64,000 nucleotides of DNA from Xanthomonas campestris pv. phormiicola (GTDB lineage: Bacteria > Pseudomonadota > Gammaproteobacteria > Xanthomonadales > Xanthomonadaceae): contig CP102593.1 in NCBI GenBank assembly GCA_025666215.1, forward strand, positions 5,221,001 through 5,285,000, in the 5' to 3' direction. The notes beneath the pieces are model-generated. The model did not search any database and was not told the DNA's origin. It saw only the letters and a program-made list of their open reading frames with translations. Position numbers and translations under genes: made by a program. Shown here piece by piece: positions 14,813 through 22,372 of the stretch. Each line of letters begins with the position of its first letter. Positions within the stretch are counted from its first letter, which is position 1.

Positions 14813-15247
14813 ATGAGCCGTCGCCGGGCGCCGATGCCAACGGCCCGCGGCCGGAGCGTCAACCGCGCACGCACGACCCCGATGCTGATCTGCGCGCTGG
14901 CGGTGGTGCCGATCGTGTTCGCCGCACGCGCCGCCAACCTGTGGCTGGCGCTGGGATTGGTCGGCCTGGCCACGGCCGCGCACCCGGGCTGGTCGGCGAA
15001 CCTGTTCACCCTGCCCTCGGACATGTTCCCGCGCCACGCGCTGGCCGCCGTGGTCGGCATCGGCGGCTTCGCCGGCGCGATCGGCGGCATGCCGATCGCC
15101 ACCTTCATCGGCTTGCTGCTCGAGGCCACCGGCAGTCGTGTTCCGGTGTCGCCGATGACCGGCTCGGCCTACCTGCTGGCGCTGGCGCTGGTGCAATGGC
15201 TGGCGCCGCGGCTGCAGCCGGCGCAACTGCAGGAAGATGCGCGATGA
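14813..15247 (+). pseudogene. Truncated hexuronate transporter (exuT remnant)
   Basis: Only the C-terminal part of an MFS anion:cation symporter of the ExuT type remains. Recognisable homology starts near 14849 (GRSVNRARTTPMLICAL) and runs through WSANLFTLPSDMFPRHALA and VVGIGGFAGAIGGM to the final transmembrane segment (SAYLLALALVQWLAPRL). A full family member has about 430 residues and 12 membrane segments. Here about 130 residues remain, and no N-terminal half is found upstream in any frame. It sits where an intact exuT would serve uptake of (methyl)glucuronate, just before the xylanase gene. It may still be transcribed as an operon leader. Confidence 0.75.
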
Positions 15248-15322
15248 TGGCGCCGCGCGCGGCCGCGGCCGGTGCTCCCAGCGCCACGCCTGCGCACCGC
15301 CACACGGATCGGAGAGACCGCA

Positions 15323-16297
15323 ATGAAGACCGCACCGCTGGTCTCGCTCGCGCTGCTGCTGTCGCTGGCCACTGCCACGCCTGCCGCGCCGCTGGCCGCC
15401 GGCAAGCAGAAGTTCCTCGGCAACGCCTACGGCCCACAGCAGGCCCAGGATTTCCTGCGCGACTGGAACAAGCTCACGCCTGAGAACGCCGGCAAGTGGG
15501 GCAGCGTGGAGGCGGTGCGCGACCGCATGGACTGGAGCGCGCTGGACCAGGCCTATCGCGTGGCCAAGGACAACCGCCTGCCGTTCCAGATGCACGTGCT
15601 GGTGTGGGGCCACCAGCAGCCGGAATGGATCAAGACGCTGCCGCCGGCCGAGCAACGCGCCGAGATCGAACAATGGTTCGCCGCGGTGGCGCAGCGCTAT
15701 CCGGACATCGATCTGCTGGAAGTGGTCAACGAACCGCTCAACGATCCGCCCGGCAAGGACGACAGCGGCGGCGGCAACTACCTGCAGGCGCTGGGCGGCG
15801 ACGGCGCCAGCGGCTGGGAGTGGGTGCTGCAATCGTTTCGCCTGGCGCGCCAGCACTTCCCGCATGCCACGCTGATGATCAACGACTACAACATCACCAA
15901 CAATGCCGACCACACGCGCCGCTACCTGCAGATCGTCCAGCTGCTGCAGCGCGAGCGGTTGATCGATGCGATCGGCGTGCAGGAACATGCGTTCGAAACC
16001 GGGCCCGACGTGCCGATGGCCGTGCACCGCGCCAACCTCGACACGCTGGCCGCGACCGGCCTGCCGCTCTACGTCACCGAATTCGACCTGGACGGGCCCA
16101 GCGATGCGCAGCAACTGGCCGACTACCAGCGCGTGTTCCCGTTGTTCTGGGAACACCCCGCGGTACGCGGGGTGACCCTGTGGGGCGTGCGCCGCGGCCT
16201 GTGGCGCGACAAGGAAGGCGCCTATCTGATCCGCGACGACGGCAGCGAGCGCCCGGCGCTGCGCTGGCTGCGCGCCTACGTCGCGAGCAAGCCCTAG
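15323..16297 (+). CDS. Endo-1,4-beta-xylanase, GH10, periplasmic or secreted
   Basis: 324 residues. The start at ATG 15323 follows GGAGAG and begins a clear signal peptide (LVSLALLLSLATATPAAP). The single catalytic domain has the acid/base Glu137 in LLEVVNEPLND and the nucleophile Glu253 in LYVTEFDLDG, both standard GH10 motifs, plus the substrate-binding HVLVWGHQQP. It is short for GH10 and has no carbohydrate-binding module, like the small GH10 enzymes of Xanthomonas xylan loci that trim oligosaccharides in the periplasm. uxaC starts 34 bp downstream. Confidence 0.95.
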   Translation: MKTAPLVSLALLLSLATATPAAPLAAGKQKFLGNAYGPQQAQDFLRDWNKLTPENAGKWGSVEAVRDRMDWSALDQAYRVAKDNRLPFQMHVLVWGHQQPEWIKTLPPAEQRAEIEQWFAAVAQRYPDIDLLEVVNEPLNDPPGKDDSGGGNYLQALGGDGASGWEWVLQSFRLARQHFPHATLMINDYNITNNADHTRRYLQIVQLLQRERLIDAIGVQEHAFETGPDVPMAVHRANLDTLAATGLPLYVTEFDLDGPSDAQQLADYQRVFPLFWEHPAVRGVTLWGVRRGLWRDKEGAYLIRDDGSERPALRWLRAYVASKP

Positions 16298-16331
16298 CGC
16301 GACGATCGCGTCCGACCCACACCCCTGCCCG

Positions 16332-17765
16332 ATGCCGACCATGCCCCTGTCTTCCCCCGCCCTGTCCCTGCATCCCGACCGCCTGCTGCCACCGGAGCCG
16401 GGCATGCGCGCGATCGCGCGCCGCCTGTACGCGCAGGTCGCCGCGCTGCCCATCGTCAGCCCACACGGGCATACCGACCCGGCCTGGTTCGCCACGGACG
16501 CGCCGTTCGCCAACGCCACCGAATTGCTGCTGGTGCCCGACCACTACCTGTTCCGCATGCTCTACAGCCAGGGCGTGGACCTGGACGCGCTGGGCATCCC
16601 GCGCGCCGACGGCAGCCGCGCCGCGGTGGACCCGCGCGCGGCCTGGCGCGTGTTCGCCGAGCGCTTCCAGCTGCTGCGCGGCACGCCGTCGGCGTTATGG
16701 CTGAACCACGTCTTCCACGACGTGTTCGGCCTGCGCGTGCGGCTGGACGCGGCCAGCGCCGATCTGTACTACGACCGTATCGGCGAGGCGCTGCAGACGC
16801 CGGCGTTCCGGCCGCGCGCGCTGTTCGAGCGCTTCGGCATCGAAGTGATCGCCACCACCGAGTCGCCGCTGGACCCGCTGCGGCACCACGCCACGATCCG
16901 CGCCAGCGGCTGGAACGGGCGGGTGCTCACCGCCTACCGCCCCGACGCGGTGATCGACCCGGAACACGAGCAGTTCCCCGATGCGTTGCGCCGTTTCGGC
17001 GAGCTGACCGGCGAGGACGTGGATGCATGGGACGGCTACCTGCGCGCGCATCGCCGGCGGCGTGCGTTCTTCGCGCAGATGGGCGCCACCTCCACCGACC
17101 ATGGCCACCCCAGCGCGGCCACCGCCGACCTGCCTGCGGCCGCCGCGGCGCGGCTGTTCGCGCGCGTGCGCGGCGGCGGCGCCAGCGCCGAGGACGCCGA
17201 ACTGTTCCGCGCGCAGATGCTGACCGAGATGGCGGCGATGAGCGTGGACGACGGCCTGGTGATGCAGCTGCACCCGGGCTGTTTCCGCAACCACAACCGC
17301 GCCCTGTTCGCGCGCTACGGCCGCGACAAGGGCGCCGACCTGCCGCAGCGCACCGACTACGTGCACGCGCTCAAGCCGCTGCTGGACCGCTTCGGCAACA
17401 CGCCGGGCTTCACCCTGATCCTGTTCACCCTGGACGAGAGCACCTACGCGCGCGAACTGGCGCCGCTGGCCGGCCACTACCCGGCGCTGCTGCTCGGCCC
17501 GGCGTGGTGGTTCCATGACGCGCCGGAAGGCATGTGGCGTTTCCGCGAGCAGACCCTGGCCAGCGCCGGCTTCTACAACACGGTCGGCTTCAACGACGAC
17601 ACCCGCGCGTTCCTGTCGATCCCGGCGCGGCACGACGTCGCGCGCCGCGTCGATTGCGCGTTCCTGGCCAAGCTCGTCGCCGAGCATCGCCTCTACGAGG
17701 ACGAAGCGGCCGAGGTCGCGCTCGACCTGGCCTATCGCTTGCCGAAGCGGGCCTACAAGTTGTGA
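16332..17765 (+). CDS. uxaC: Glucuronate isomerase
   Basis: 477 residues, normal length for UxaC. It isomerises D-glucuronate to D-fructuronate (and galacturonate to tagaturonate) in the cytoplasm. Amidohydrolase-like features include PIVSPHGHTDPAWFA near residue 45 (metal-binding HxH) and the C-terminal barrel region PAWWFHDAPEGMWRFREQ and GFNDDTRAFLSIPARHDVARR. It closes the rightward run after the GH10 xylanase and supplies the first enzyme for glucuronosyl groups released by the GH67 enzyme in block 2. A second in-frame ATG lies three codons downstream. Confidence 0.95.
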   Translation: MPTMPLSSPALSLHPDRLLPPEPGMRAIARRLYAQVAALPIVSPHGHTDPAWFATDAPFANATELLLVPDHYLFRMLYSQGVDLDALGIPRADGSRAAVDPRAAWRVFAERFQLLRGTPSALWLNHVFHDVFGLRVRLDAASADLYYDRIGEALQTPAFRPRALFERFGIEVIATTESPLDPLRHHATIRASGWNGRVLTAYRPDAVIDPEHEQFPDALRRFGELTGEDVDAWDGYLRAHRRRRAFFAQMGATSTDHGHPSAATADLPAAAAARLFARVRGGGASAEDAELFRAQMLTEMAAMSVDDGLVMQLHPGCFRNHNRALFARYGRDKGADLPQRTDYVHALKPLLDRFGNTPGFTLILFTLDESTYARELAPLAGHYPALLLGPAWWFHDAPEGMWRFREQTLASAGFYNTVGFNDDTRAFLSIPARHDVARRVDCAFLAKLVAEHRLYEDEAAEVALDLAYRLPKRAYKL

Positions 17766-17837
17766 GGCCTGCGGCACGCGGTGTCGCAACGCGGCCGGCG
17801 CGCGCGCCGCATCCCGCAATCGCTCGGCGGACGCCGC

Positions 17838-19007
17838 TCAACGAACGAACGGCATGTCCCCGTACTCCCACGTCCACGGCGCGCCGGTCTTGCCCATTGC
17901 GAAGTCGACCAGGGCCGGGAACGCGCGCTCGGCGCGCACATCGTTCGACAGGAGGACCACGCAGCGTTGGTAGCGCCTGGCGCAGACCAGCAGATTGCCG
18001 GTGCTGTCGTTGTGTCCGCCCTTCAGGAACGCGGCGCCTTGCGGTCCGCGGAACGCCACCACGCCCGGGCCGGCGGCGAGATCGGCGCGCCGGCGCTCGG
18101 GCGGGAGTTCGTCCTGCAGCGTCGGAAACTGCGAGGCGGTGGTGATCGGCAGCTGCGGCGCGGTCAGCGCCGACGCGCTCCGCGGCGCGAGCCCCTTGCC
18201 CGCCAGATAGCCTGCGGCGAACCGGGCCATGTCGGCGATCGTCGTGTCCATCGAGCCGGCCGCGCGCACCGTGCTGCGCGGATCGTGCGCTTCCACGCTG
18301 CCGTCCTCGGTCCATCCATCGGCCAGGTTGGCCGCGAAGTCCGGCCGCCAGGTCATGCTGGTGCGCTGCATGCCGAACCGGTCGAACACACGGCGCTGCA
18401 TTTCCTGGCCCACATCCAGGCCCAGGCCGCGCTCGAGCACGAACTGCAGCAGGATCATGCCTTCGCCGGAATAGGCATAGCGGCTGCCCGGAGCGAAATG
18501 CAGGCGCAACTTGCCGTCCGCCTCCACGAACGCGAAGTTGGCCAAGCCCGCGCTGTGCGTGAGCAGCATGCGCGCGGTCAGCGTGCGCCAGCGCGGGTCG
18601 CCGGCGCGGTCCGCCCATGGGCCGTACCTGGGATCGGCGGGGTAGTCGGGAAGCGGCCTGTCCAGCTAGTCGGCGATCGGGCGATCCAGGTCAAGCCCCC
18701 CCTGCTCGGCCAGCTGCATGGCCATGTAGGCGAACGCCATCTTGGTCAGCGATGCGCCATACATCACGGTGTCCGGCTGCAATGGAGCGCCGGCGGCATT
18801 GCGCTTGCCATAGGCGCGCACATGCACGATCCGCCCGTGCTCGATCACCGCCAGCGCGATGCCGTTGGCATGCGTGGCGGCCAGCGCACGGGCCACTTCC
18901 GCATCCAACGCCGAGGCATTGGGCAACCGCGTCGGATGCGGATCCGATGCCAGCGCGAGCAAGGACCACACGGCCAGCAGAACGGCAGCATATCGATGCA
19001 TGCGCAT
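17838..19007 (-). pseudogene. Serine beta-lactamase-like hydrolase with in-frame amber stop
   Basis: A continuous minus-strand frame from ATG 19007 encodes a class C beta-lactamase/DD-peptidase-fold protein, interrupted once by TAG at 18666-18668. Before the stop are a signal peptide and the S-x-x-K motif (YGASLTKM). After it come LTHSAGLANF, the YAYSGEG (Tyr-motif) region and the KGGHNDSTGN box equivalent to KTG. The reading frame is unchanged across the stop, so one nonsense substitution, probably of a Tyr codon, explains the break. A recent inactivation, readthrough or a base-call error are all possible. The gene is just past uxaC, convergent with it. Confidence 0.75.
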
Positions 19008-19212
19008 GGCCTTTTCCTCGTCAGTTCGTCATGGCTGCACGATAGGGCGGCGTGTGCCGCAAGACAGCGCCATCAAGCCAGGGTGACTAGCAGGCTATGT
19101 GGCAGGCGTGGCCGCTCGCGGTGCGAGCGTGGCGATGGCCCGGAGGGAGCAGCCAGTATCGCGCAGCCGCCAGCGTGGAGACACGGCGCACTGAAGCGCG
19201 AAGGCCGCGACA

Positions 19213-19300
19213 AGCCCCTCTCCCATCGGGAGACGGGTTGGGGAGAGGGTCCGGCGCGAAGCGACTCGCGGCGTCCGGGTAAACGCGCCTTCTCCCGTAA
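19213..19300. repeat. Partial copy of the CCCCTCTCCC fold-back repeat
   Basis: This matches the left part of the roughly 130-bp fold-back element seen whole at 58965-59095 and 61626-61759: AGCCCCTCTCCC, then GGGTTGGGGAGAGGGTCCGGCGCGAAG, then only a short CTTCTCCCG of the right arm. It fills much of the gap between the beta-lactamase pseudogene and the outer-membrane protein gene. Confidence 0.65.
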
Positions 19301-19313
19301 CCCGCAGAACGCG

Positions 19314-19841
19314 CTACTGGAAATGGTAGTTGGCGCCGATGGAGACGAACCAATCACCGTATGGTGGCGTGCCGGCGACGTTGTCATGCCATTGATAGCG
19401 GGTGTCCACTCGCAGGTCGACGTTGGCGGCGACCGCCGTGGTGAAGCCCACGCCGCCGCGCAGCAACAGGTTGTTGAACGCACTGTGCGCCGGCAGTCCC
19501 CCTTCATAGACATCGCCTACCCCGAGGGTGACGTAGGGCGAGAACGCGTGCGCGCGTGCAAGGAAATACAGGGCGTCGGCGACGATATTGGCCTGGTCGT
19601 CCTTTGCGCCGAAGTCGGCGTATTGCCCGCTCAACTCGACGTTCCAATGGTCGTCGAGCACCTTGCCGACCACCGCACCGACCGCCCAGCCGTTGTTCTC
19701 GGTGCGATGGCTGTCGTTGACGGTGTAGCTCGCGGTGAGCCCGGCATACCAGTCCCGGTCGACGGACTGGGCGCATGCGGACGTACCGCTGACCGCGAAG
19801 ACGAATACGGCGGCGAATGCCTGGACGGGATTGAGTTGCAT
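19314..19841 (-). CDS. Small outer-membrane beta-barrel protein (OmpA-like/OmpW-like fold)
   Basis: 175 residues with a signal peptide ending near SACAQS. The mature part alternates polar and hydrophobic residues in about eight strands (WYAGLTASYTV, WAVGAVVGKVL, WNVELSGQYADFG, LLRGGVGFTTAV, DWFVSIGANYHFQ). It ends with an aromatic residue next to the terminus, as in eight-stranded barrels. There is no OmpA peptidoglycan-binding domain. The promoter region is shared with the divergent SMP-30 gene. I cannot assign a specific function. Confidence 0.75.
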   Translation of the reverse strand: MQLNPVQAFAAVFVFAVSGTSACAQSVDRDWYAGLTASYTVNDSHRTENNGWAVGAVVGKVLDDHWNVELSGQYADFGAKDDQANIVADALYFLARAHAFSPYVTLGVGDVYEGGLPAHSAFNNLLLRGGVGFTTAVAANVDLRVDTRYQWHDNVAGTPPYGDWFVSIGANYHFQ

Positions 19842-20040
19842 GGACCTTGGGTTCCGAAGGAGTCGATCGTGGTTGACGGCCGGGGACCGGCGATCCGCCG
19901 CACGGCGCCGTCAGGCCGCTGTGCGCGCCCGGTCGTGCGTGCGACGGGATCGGACGCGCCGCACGCAGGCCCGGTTCTTGGTCCCGTCTCGCCAGGCGCC
20001 ACGCGATCGACCTTACGGCCGGCCTTGCGCGCGCGTCGGT

Positions 20041-20057
20041 CATTCGCTTGGCGAATG
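20041..20057. promoter_or_regulatory. 17-bp perfect inverted repeat in a divergent intergenic region
   Basis: CATTCGC-TTG-GCGAATG lies in the 344-bp gap between the outer-membrane barrel gene and the SMP-30-like gene, 129 bp upstream of the latter. It could be an operator. No regulator gene adjoins it, and I see nothing else recognisable in this gap. Confidence 0.3.
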
Positions 20058-20185
20058 CGGCCATCCATCGCACCGGGCCCCATGCCGGCGCACCGGCGCA
20101 GGCAAGCGAAGACCGGCACCCGCAGGTGAAGAGCCCTCGCGCGCAGCTGGCATCATTGAACGGACATCAAGCCCAGGAACCTCCG

Positions 20186-21223
20186 ATGCCGCGCCTGCCC
20201 CGTCTCCTGCTCGCCGCCTCCGTCGTCGCGCTGCTGGCCTGTTGCGCGAAGAGCCAGGCGCCCGCGCCGCGCTTCCCCGTGATCGGCCATGTCACTGCAT
20301 TCGATCCCGCGTTCAGCGACACGGTGGCCGCGGACGCGCGCGTCGAGCGCATCGCCGAAGGCTTCACCTGGTCCGAAGGTCCCACCTGGGTGCGCGACGG
20401 CGGCTACCTGCTGTTCAACGACGTGCCGCAGAACACCATGTACCGCTGGTCCGAGCGCGACGGCCTTTCGGTATTCCTCAAGCCCTCCGGCTATGCCGGC
20501 CCGCCGCTGGATGCCCTGCGCGAGGCCGGCGCCAATGGCATGCACGCCGAACCGTCCGGCAGCGTGCTGCTCGCCGATTCGGGCACGCGCGCCGTGGCCC
20601 GGCTCGATCCAGCCACGCGGCGCAAGACGATCCTGGCCAGCGCCTACGACGGCCACCGCCTCAACAGCCCCAACGACCTAGTGCGGCGCAGCGACGGCGT
20701 GGTGTTCTTCACCGACCCGCCGTACGGCCTGAAGGACGGCGACAACTCCCCGGTCAAGGAACTGCGCTACAACGGCGTCTACCGGCTGGACCCCGACGGC
20801 AGCGTGCACCTGCTCGACGACAGCCTGAGCCTGCCCAACGGCATCGCCCTGTCGCCGGACGAACGCACCCTGTACGTGGCCAACTCCGACCCGGCGCGGC
20901 CGATCTGGACCGCCTACACGCTCGACGCGCGCGGCAACGTCACCGGCAAACGCCTCTTCGCCGATGCCTCCGACATCGTCGGCGACGCCAACCCCGGCCT
21001 GCCGGACGGCATGGCGGTGGCCAGCGACGGCCGCCTGTACGCCACCGGCCCCGGCGGCGTGCTCGTGTTCGCACCCGACGGCCGCCGCCTGGGCCGCATC
21101 GAAACCGGCGGCCCTGTCTCCAACTGCGCCTTCGGCGACGACGGCCGCACGCTGTACATGACCTCGCACAAGATCCTGGCGCGGGTGCGGGTGAAGGCGA
21201 CGGGGTTGGGGTTTGCGCCGTAG
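20186..21223 (+). CDS. SMP-30/gluconolactonase-like lipoprotein
   Basis: 345 residues from ATG 20186, which follows AGGAACCT and begins a lipoprotein signal (LLLAASVVALLACC, lipidated Cys about 19). A six-bladed propeller of the SMP-30/gluconolactonase/LRE family follows: EGFTWSEGPTWV, NSPNDLVRRSDGVVFFTDPPYG, SLPNGIALSPDERTLYVANSD and GLPDGMAVASDGRLYAT. The Glu/Asn/Asp metal-site residues expected in E-G-P, N-D and PNG/PDG motifs are present. It probably hydrolyses a sugar lactone in the periplasm. Gluconolactone is only one possible substrate. Confidence 0.88.
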   Translation: MPRLPRLLLAASVVALLACCAKSQAPAPRFPVIGHVTAFDPAFSDTVAADARVERIAEGFTWSEGPTWVRDGGYLLFNDVPQNTMYRWSERDGLSVFLKPSGYAGPPLDALREAGANGMHAEPSGSVLLADSGTRAVARLDPATRRKTILASAYDGHRLNSPNDLVRRSDGVVFFTDPPYGLKDGDNSPVKELRYNGVYRLDPDGSVHLLDDSLSLPNGIALSPDERTLYVANSDPARPIWTAYTLDARGNVTGKRLFADASDIVGDANPGLPDGMAVASDGRLYATGPGGVLVFAPDGRRLGRIETGGPVSNCAFGDDGRTLYMTSHKILARVRVKATGLGFAP

Positions 21224-21234
21224 CGCTGGGTTAA

Positions 21235-21348
21235 AACACGCTGTTCGACTGGATCAAGGCTTGTTGGGCCTATCGAAAGGATGGCTCCCTTTACGAAATG
21301 GCAAATCTGGAACAGATATGTATTGAACTCTTCTCCTGGGAACCATAG
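21235..21348 (+). other. Short low-GC open frame, possible gene scrap
   Basis: Right after the SMP-30 gene a 37-codon frame without a good start reads LFDWIKACWAYRKDGSLYEM and ends ELFSWEP before a TAG. It is visibly less GC-rich than neighbouring genes and protein-like (regular Trp/Tyr pattern). I do not recognise it. It lies in a 387-bp gap (21224-21610) that otherwise shows nothing identifiable. Confidence 0.25.
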
Positions 21349-21610
21349 ACACTAAGTGGACTGGGGGTTCCCGGTCGGCGTCATAGCCTCGGGGCGATCA
21401 CCGGGGCTTTTCGCTGTCCGGAGGCGGGACGATGTTCAGGCATCCGCCTTCGTGATTGATTACCGGCCTCCCCTGCAGAAGAATTTGCGCTGCAGCCCAT
21501 CGCATGCACGATCGGGCCGTCCCGGTCCAAGCACCGACCGGCCGATGCGACACACCGGCTGCGATGCGCGGTTCTTCAGGGGCGGCGCCTCCCAATCCCG
21601 CGTTGTCGCC

Positions 21611-22255
21611 TTAACCGTCCACCAAGCTTGAAATCGCACTGATCAGCACCGGCCGAAGACGCTCCGCCGACAGGTCCGGATCGCGTGCGGAGCGCATCGC
21701 CAGGCCTTCCACCAGCATGCGAAACAGCAGGATGCGGCGCGCGATTTCCGCTTCGTCCGAGGAATGGCCGCGTGCGCTGTCGTGCTTGCGCAGCCAGTCG
21801 GCGATGGCGTTATTGGTCTGCCTGTCGTGCCGACGCAAGACCTCGGCCACCACTGGATCGCGCTGCGCCTCTGCGGTGATTTCGGCATACAGCGCGACAT
21901 TGGCGATGGCATTGCCACCGGTCTCCAAGGTCTCCCCGCGCGCCCACACCTGATAGCAACGCAGCAGCCCTTCGGCCACATCCGGCACCGCCGGCATCTG
22001 GGCGATCGCATGCGTGTCGTGGTCAAGCTGCCGTTCGATCAGCGCCAGGATCAGCGCCCGCTTGTTGGCGAAGTAGCGATACATCAATCCCTGGCTGATG
22101 TCGGCTTCGGTGGCGATGTCGTTGATCGACCCGGCATGGAACCCACGGGCGATGAAACAGCGCTGCGCCGCGTCAAGGATGCGTTGCCGCTGCGCGTCCG
22201 CGTGAGCGGTGGCCGCCTCTTCGGCAGGGGCAGCGGAAATGGGATGAACCGTCAT
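21611..22255 (-). CDS. TetR/AcrR-family transcriptional repressor
   Basis: 214 residues from ATG 22255 (an upstream in-frame start at 22300 would add 15 arginine-rich residues). The N-terminal helix-turn-helix is typical: RQRILDAAQRCFIARGFHAGSINDIATEADISQGLMYRYFANKRAL spans about residues 21-66. The C-terminal ligand/dimer domain is unspecific. The gene diverges from a TonB-dependent receptor and phosphatase pair, and an 18-bp palindrome lies in the shared promoter. It is therefore inferred to repress both units and release them with an unknown ligand. Confidence 0.92.
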   Translation of the reverse strand: MTVHPISAAPAEEAATAHADAQRQRILDAAQRCFIARGFHAGSINDIATEADISQGLMYRYFANKRALILALIERQLDHDTHAIAQMPAVPDVAEGLLRCYQVWARGETLETGGNAIANVALYAEITAEAQRDPVVAEVLRRHDRQTNNAIADWLRKHDSARGHSSDEAEIARRILLFRMLVEGLAMRSARDPDLSAERLRPVLISAISSLVDG

Positions 22256-22307
22256 TGCGCGCCGCGGATTGCGTCTGGTTGGACGGCGATTGTACTCCAC
22301 ACAAAAC

Positions 22308-22325
22308 TGAATGAATGGTCATTCA
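22308..22325. promoter_or_regulatory. Palindromic operator candidate for the TetR regulator
   Basis: TGAATGA-ATGG-TCATTCA, a perfect 7-bp-arm palindrome with 4-bp spacer, lies 53 bp before the TetR gene start and 48 bp before the receptor start. Placement and symmetry fit a TetR-family autoregulatory operator. Confidence 0.65.
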
Positions 22326-22372
22326 CTCGTCATTTTGCGCGCACAGACTGCGCCGTTCCTTTACCCCGGCAG

